Source: CBDCUQ01 sp965222835 | GTDB lineage: Bacteria > Pseudomonadota > Alphaproteobacteria > Rhizobiales > Hyphomicrobiaceae | DNA length: 64,000 bases | Direction: 5' to 3' | Assembly (NCBI GenBank): GCA_965222835.1 | Contig: CBDCUQ010000003.1 | Location: 930,001-994,000 of the forward strand | In this document: one piece after another, positions 61,380-64,000 of the stretch | Numbering within the stretch: position 1 is the stretch's first letter | Layout: each line of letters begins with the position of its first letter | Made by a program: the position numbers and the translations under genes | Notes under the pieces: generated by a model | What the model saw: the letters and a program-made list of their open reading frames with translations, nothing else | What the model was told of the DNA's origin: nothing | Database searches by the model: none

Positions 61380-61787
61380 CTACATGTCGCCGCCGCCAAA
61401 GCCGATGTCGCGCCGCGCCACACGTATACCAATGGTAAAGCCGGCAACAACGTCGATCACCAAGGCGACCAGCAGGAGGAAAAAGACCGAGGTTGCGGCC
61501 TTTGGCACCATCAGGAATGCGACCAGGGCGGCGATGAAGATCACCATCGACAATCCATGATCGATCAGCGAGGCCGTCGACGTGTAGGTGGCCTTCAACA
61601 GTTCGATGAAGAGGCAGACCATGGTGATGACCAGGATGAGGTCGCCGAGCGTGAACTGCCAAACGCCGCCACTCATAAGTTTAATCCCGTCTCCCACCAG
61701 CGAGGATTGAAAGTCCAATCCGATTGCCGCGAGTATGAAATAGAGGACAAACGGAATGACCAAAGCTGGAATGGATCTGAGCGACAT
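61380..61787 (-). CDS. Small conserved membrane protein
   Basis: 135 residues from the ATG at 61787, chosen because AGGGGAG lies six bases upstream. Four helices are predicted: FVLYFILAAIGL, TLGDLILVITMVCLFIELL, SMVIFIAALVAFLMVP and VFFLLLVALVIDVVAGFTI. It ends with a Gly/Arg tail (IGFGGGDM). No function recognised. It lies downstream of rpmF and may be cotranscribed. Confidence 0.65.
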   Translation of the reverse strand: MSLRSIPALVIPFVLYFILAAIGLDFQSSLVGDGIKLMSGGVWQFTLGDLILVITMVCLFIELLKATYTSTASLIDHGLSMVIFIAALVAFLMVPKAATSVFFLLLVALVIDVVAGFTIGIRVARRDIGFGGGDM

Positions 61788-61919
61788 GGGCTTCTCCCCT
61801 TTCATGAACTCCCGCCTTGAGATAGCCGGGATGTCGTCGTGTTAGCACCAAGCCCCGCTCTTAACATCGTGCCGCGTTTGACCAGACTATGGCCCTTGCG
61901 GTCTTCCGCCCCCATCGGC

Positions 61920-62105
61920 CTAGACGTCGGACTTGGGCTCCAGGATCTGACGGCCGCGGTATTTCCCAGTTTTCAGGTCAATGTGGTGGGGTCTGCGGCG
62001 TTCACCGCTATCTTTGTCTTCGACATGCGCCGGGCTCGAGAGCGCGTCATGCGCGCGGCGCTGGCCGCGCTTCATGCGGCTTATTTTCGTTCTTGGAACA
62101 GCCAT
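61920..62105 (-). CDS. rpmF: 50S ribosomal protein L32
   Basis: 61 residues beginning MAVPRTKISRMKRGQRRAH, with HHIDLKTGKYRGRQIL at the end, the L32 signature. A longer upstream frame exists but the conserved start is this ATG. L32 is a small 23S rRNA-binding protein. The gene lies between the mtgA end and the small membrane protein. Confidence 0.95.
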   Translation of the reverse strand: MAVPRTKISRMKRGQRRAHDALSSPAHVEDKDSGERRRPHHIDLKTGKYRGRQILEPKSDV

Positions 62106-62227
62106 TATTGAACTCCGATCAATTGCAGGTCGAGCCAGCGCAGGGACTCTCTTGCGCCGACCTGTGCCCAACCCCCTCTTTGGCGCGCCTTATATCCACA
62201 TTCTGGGTCGAACGCCAGTCCCCATAC

Positions 62228-63832
62228 CTACCGCTTCGAGCGGCGTTGGGCCACAGCGAGCACGCACTGCGCGGCATATTTCGACGCCCGGGCCCGGGCC
62301 TGGACCACGCGGGCTTTGCGATAGGTGCGGGGGCCGGGGTCGCCGGCGTCGCGCCGGAAGGGATTGGGAAGCGCTGCGGCCAGAAGGGCTGCCTGCCGCG
62401 CAGAAAGCCTTGAGGCGGGCCTCTTGAAATGGTGGCGTGCGGCTGCTTCGGCGCCGTACACACCCGGCGCCCACTCCGCCACATTGAGGTAGACTTCAAG
62501 GACGCGGTGCTTTGGCCAAACGAGTTCCATCAGAAGCGTGACTGGAATCTCGATGACCTTGCGGAGGAAGCTTCGCGATGGCCAGAGAAAAACATTTTTG
62601 ACGACTTGCATGGAAATTGTGCTGGCCCCACGCGGGAGTCCATCGCGCGCATTTTCAATGGCCTCTTTCATCGCCCCAAGGTCTATGCCCCAATGCTGGC
62701 AAAAGCGCGCGTCCTCAGCGACGATGACAGACCGAACGAGATTCGGTGAAATCCTTTCAATGGGGACCCAGGTTTGATTGATGGGCGCTCCACCGACCCA
62801 TCGCCAAACCATGAGCGTCGATGCCGGCGGATTGACGAAACGGTAGACGAACACCAACATCACAATGAGGGCAAGGTAACCGGCCAGGACGTAGCCGGCA
62901 TAGCGCAGTGCGATCCAAGCATATGACGCGGCAAGGTCTCTGCCGGTCGGCATACAGATGATATCTTCGCCGCGGTGCCGGGGGCCAGGCGGCACGATAT
63001 CGAAGGGTACTGGAGCCAATTGCGGTGGTGCGTCTCCCGCAGCACTGGCAAATCGCGCGGTATCACTATCGCCCGATGCATTTTGTCCGGGGGCGGCCGC
63101 GTCTTCAGGGGCAGCCGTTGGCGCGCTGATCTCTCGGTCATCGGCTGAAAGCACTTCTTGTGCCACGGGCGCTTCGGCCGGTGCTTCTTCGGTTGCCACT
63201 TCCGGCTTACCTAAGGATTCTGCACCGGAATCGGTTGGCTCGAACGAACTCTCCTCGACGGCGGCGCAAGAGACGACGGGCTCGGCAATTTCGCTTGGCG
63301 TGCTTGCGGCGTGGGCCGATGCCGCCGACGCGATGCGTTCGACGAGCACGTCCTTCCGTTCTTCCTCGTCGGAGCGTTGCGGCTGGCTATCGACTTCGGT
63401 CGCGGATGCCGCAGCGTCCGTTTCAACTCCGTCCTGCCTCGTCTGCGTGCCTGCAGCTTGTTCCTCCGTGGCTGCCTCGGACCGTTCGGGTTCGTCCTCG
63501 TCTTGTTCAACGCCTTCTGGATCGGGAGACGGCGTTTCCGCGGATTCCGAGGTTAACGCCTCATCGTGTGTCGATGTGGCGGCAGACTCATCGGATTCAG
63601 CAGGTGCATCCTCTCCCCTCGGCGCCATATCGGTGGCGGGCGTGCAGCTTCCTTCGCCTTGAGGCGCGCCGCTCTCCGTCTGCAGGGCAGCAGCCGTTGT
63701 CGACGGCTCAGGCAGCAGCGCGTCCCCGCCGTGGCTCGGGACGTTGCCGGCCTTTTCTTGCGGCACATTGCTGCTACCGCTTTTGTCCGTGGCCGGACAC
63801 GGCTCTTCGAGGCTATCCTTTTCGGGCGCCAA
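62228..63832 (-). CDS. mtgA: Monofunctional peptidoglycan transglycosylase with long acidic N-terminal extension
   Basis: The last 241 residues (from the ATG at 62953) are a normal MtgA: one membrane helix (YVLAGYLALIVMLVFVYRF), then VAEDARFCQHWGIDLGAM with the catalytic Glu, GASTISMQVVKN, KVIEIPVTLLMELVWPKHRVLEVYLN and YGAEAAARHHFKRP. The frame continues upstream for 293 acidic, Ala/Glu/Ser-rich, disordered residues to a TTG at 63832. The extension is predicted cytosolic. No good ribosome site marks either start; without the extension a 900-base gap would be left. MtgA polymerises lipid II into glycan strands. Confidence 0.9.
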   Translation of the reverse strand: MAPEKDSLEEPCPATDKSGSSNVPQEKAGNVPSHGGDALLPEPSTTAAALQTESGAPQGEGSCTPATDMAPRGEDAPAESDESAATSTHDEALTSESAETPSPDPEGVEQDEDEPERSEAATEEQAAGTQTRQDGVETDAAASATEVDSQPQRSDEEERKDVLVERIASAASAHAASTPSEIAEPVVSCAAVEESSFEPTDSGAESLGKPEVATEEAPAEAPVAQEVLSADDREISAPTAAPEDAAAPGQNASGDSDTARFASAAGDAPPQLAPVPFDIVPPGPRHRGEDIICMPTGRDLAASYAWIALRYAGYVLAGYLALIVMLVFVYRFVNPPASTLMVWRWVGGAPINQTWVPIERISPNLVRSVIVAEDARFCQHWGIDLGAMKEAIENARDGLPRGASTISMQVVKNVFLWPSRSFLRKVIEIPVTLLMELVWPKHRVLEVYLNVAEWAPGVYGAEAAARHHFKRPASRLSARQAALLAAALPNPFRRDAGDPGPRTYRKARVVQARARASKYAAQCVLAVAQRRSKR

Positions 63833-63911
63833 TGTTGTATCCCGCTTAAGTCAGATGACGTCGTTTGTGGCCCCCAGCCACTGGCCGTCCAAGCTATCAG
63901 GTAAGCTTCGT

Positions 63912-64000
63912 ATGCCCTTCGCGAAAAGACTGGACCACGGCGCGCGGCTTGTCGATGCTCGTCTCAGTGCCCTGTTTGATGAACAAGGCCGCCCCGACGC
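63912..64000 (+). CDS. Probable polyprenyl (farnesyl) diphosphate synthase, 5' end
   Basis: An open frame starts MPFAKRLDHGARLVDARL and is cut by the window edge after about 29 codons. Its helical start fits IspA-type synthases, and a polyprenyl synthetase gene is usually found divergent from mtgA near rpmF in these bacteria. An in-frame ATG at 63855 is possible. No catalytic motif is inside the window, so this rests on context. Confidence 0.35.
   Translation, partial: MPFAKRLDHGARLVDARLSALFDEQGRPD

Noticed and set aside
62958..63662. Ser-rich plus-strand frame of 234 codons opposite the mtgA extension
   Set aside because: Its composition is the mirror of the acidic Ala/Glu-rich frame; no ribosome site or domain.

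Overview
The window looks like chromosomal DNA of a GC-rich alphaproteobacterium, most likely of the Hyphomicrobiales (Rhizobiales). The evidence is the dnaA/dnaN/recF group next to rpsT, the secA/parvulin/argJ/mutT block, DUF3108 beside rpmB, mtgA divergent from a probable polyprenyl synthetase with rpmF nearby, and the phaA-phaB-phaR polyhydroxybutyrate genes. No genus can be fixed from sequence alone.

Left part (1-12.1 kb) is accessory. It holds a 7TM inactive-transglutaminase and RimB-type protease pair, a secreted TPR/CHAT cysteine-protease-like protein, a patatin lipase, a large secreted alpha/beta hydrolase and an IS1111/IS110-type transposase. Interspersed palindromic repeats and one pair of noncoding direct repeats lie around them. 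A 131-bp duplication of the recF 3' end (12.19 and 13.25 kb) brackets a phage-like amidase gene.

13.2-19 kb is the replication-initiation region: recF, dnaN, dnaA, a rhodanese and rpsT, all on the minus strand. The gene-free stretch before rpsT has a pair of inverted near-consensus DnaA boxes and is the best oriC candidate.

19.3-28.2 kb is a signalling cluster. It contains a voltage-sensor K+ channel with a degenerate cyclic-nucleotide domain, a PP2C phosphatase and FHA protein in one operon, a divergent WD40-tailed Ser/Thr kinase, a four-helix SLATT-like membrane protein, and a divergent exported caspase fused to an FGE-sulfatase domain. It has the parts list of a phospho-regulated caspase system and is the strongest candidate here for an undescribed system.

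28.3-39.6 kb is mostly core: mutT, tpm, argJ, parvulin isomerase, secA, a saccharopine-dehydrogenase-like reductase, an L,D-transpeptidase, DUF3108 and rpmB. 39.6-53.2 kb is envelope and surface biology: a fatty-acid desaturase, two secreted proteins built from DUF2541-like repeats, a D-lactate dehydrogenase, an AlgD-type GDP-mannose dehydrogenase, an RTX protein, a type I secretion permease with no ATPase domain, a short HlyD adaptor and a PL14-like protein.

53.5-64 kb holds a membrane-anchored SNase, two small TPR paralogues, phaB/phaA/phaR, a GGDEF-EAL protein with dead GGDEF, a small membrane protein, rpmF, mtgA with a long acidic extension, and the start of a probable polyprenyl synthetase. 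No tRNA, rRNA or CRISPR array was seen.
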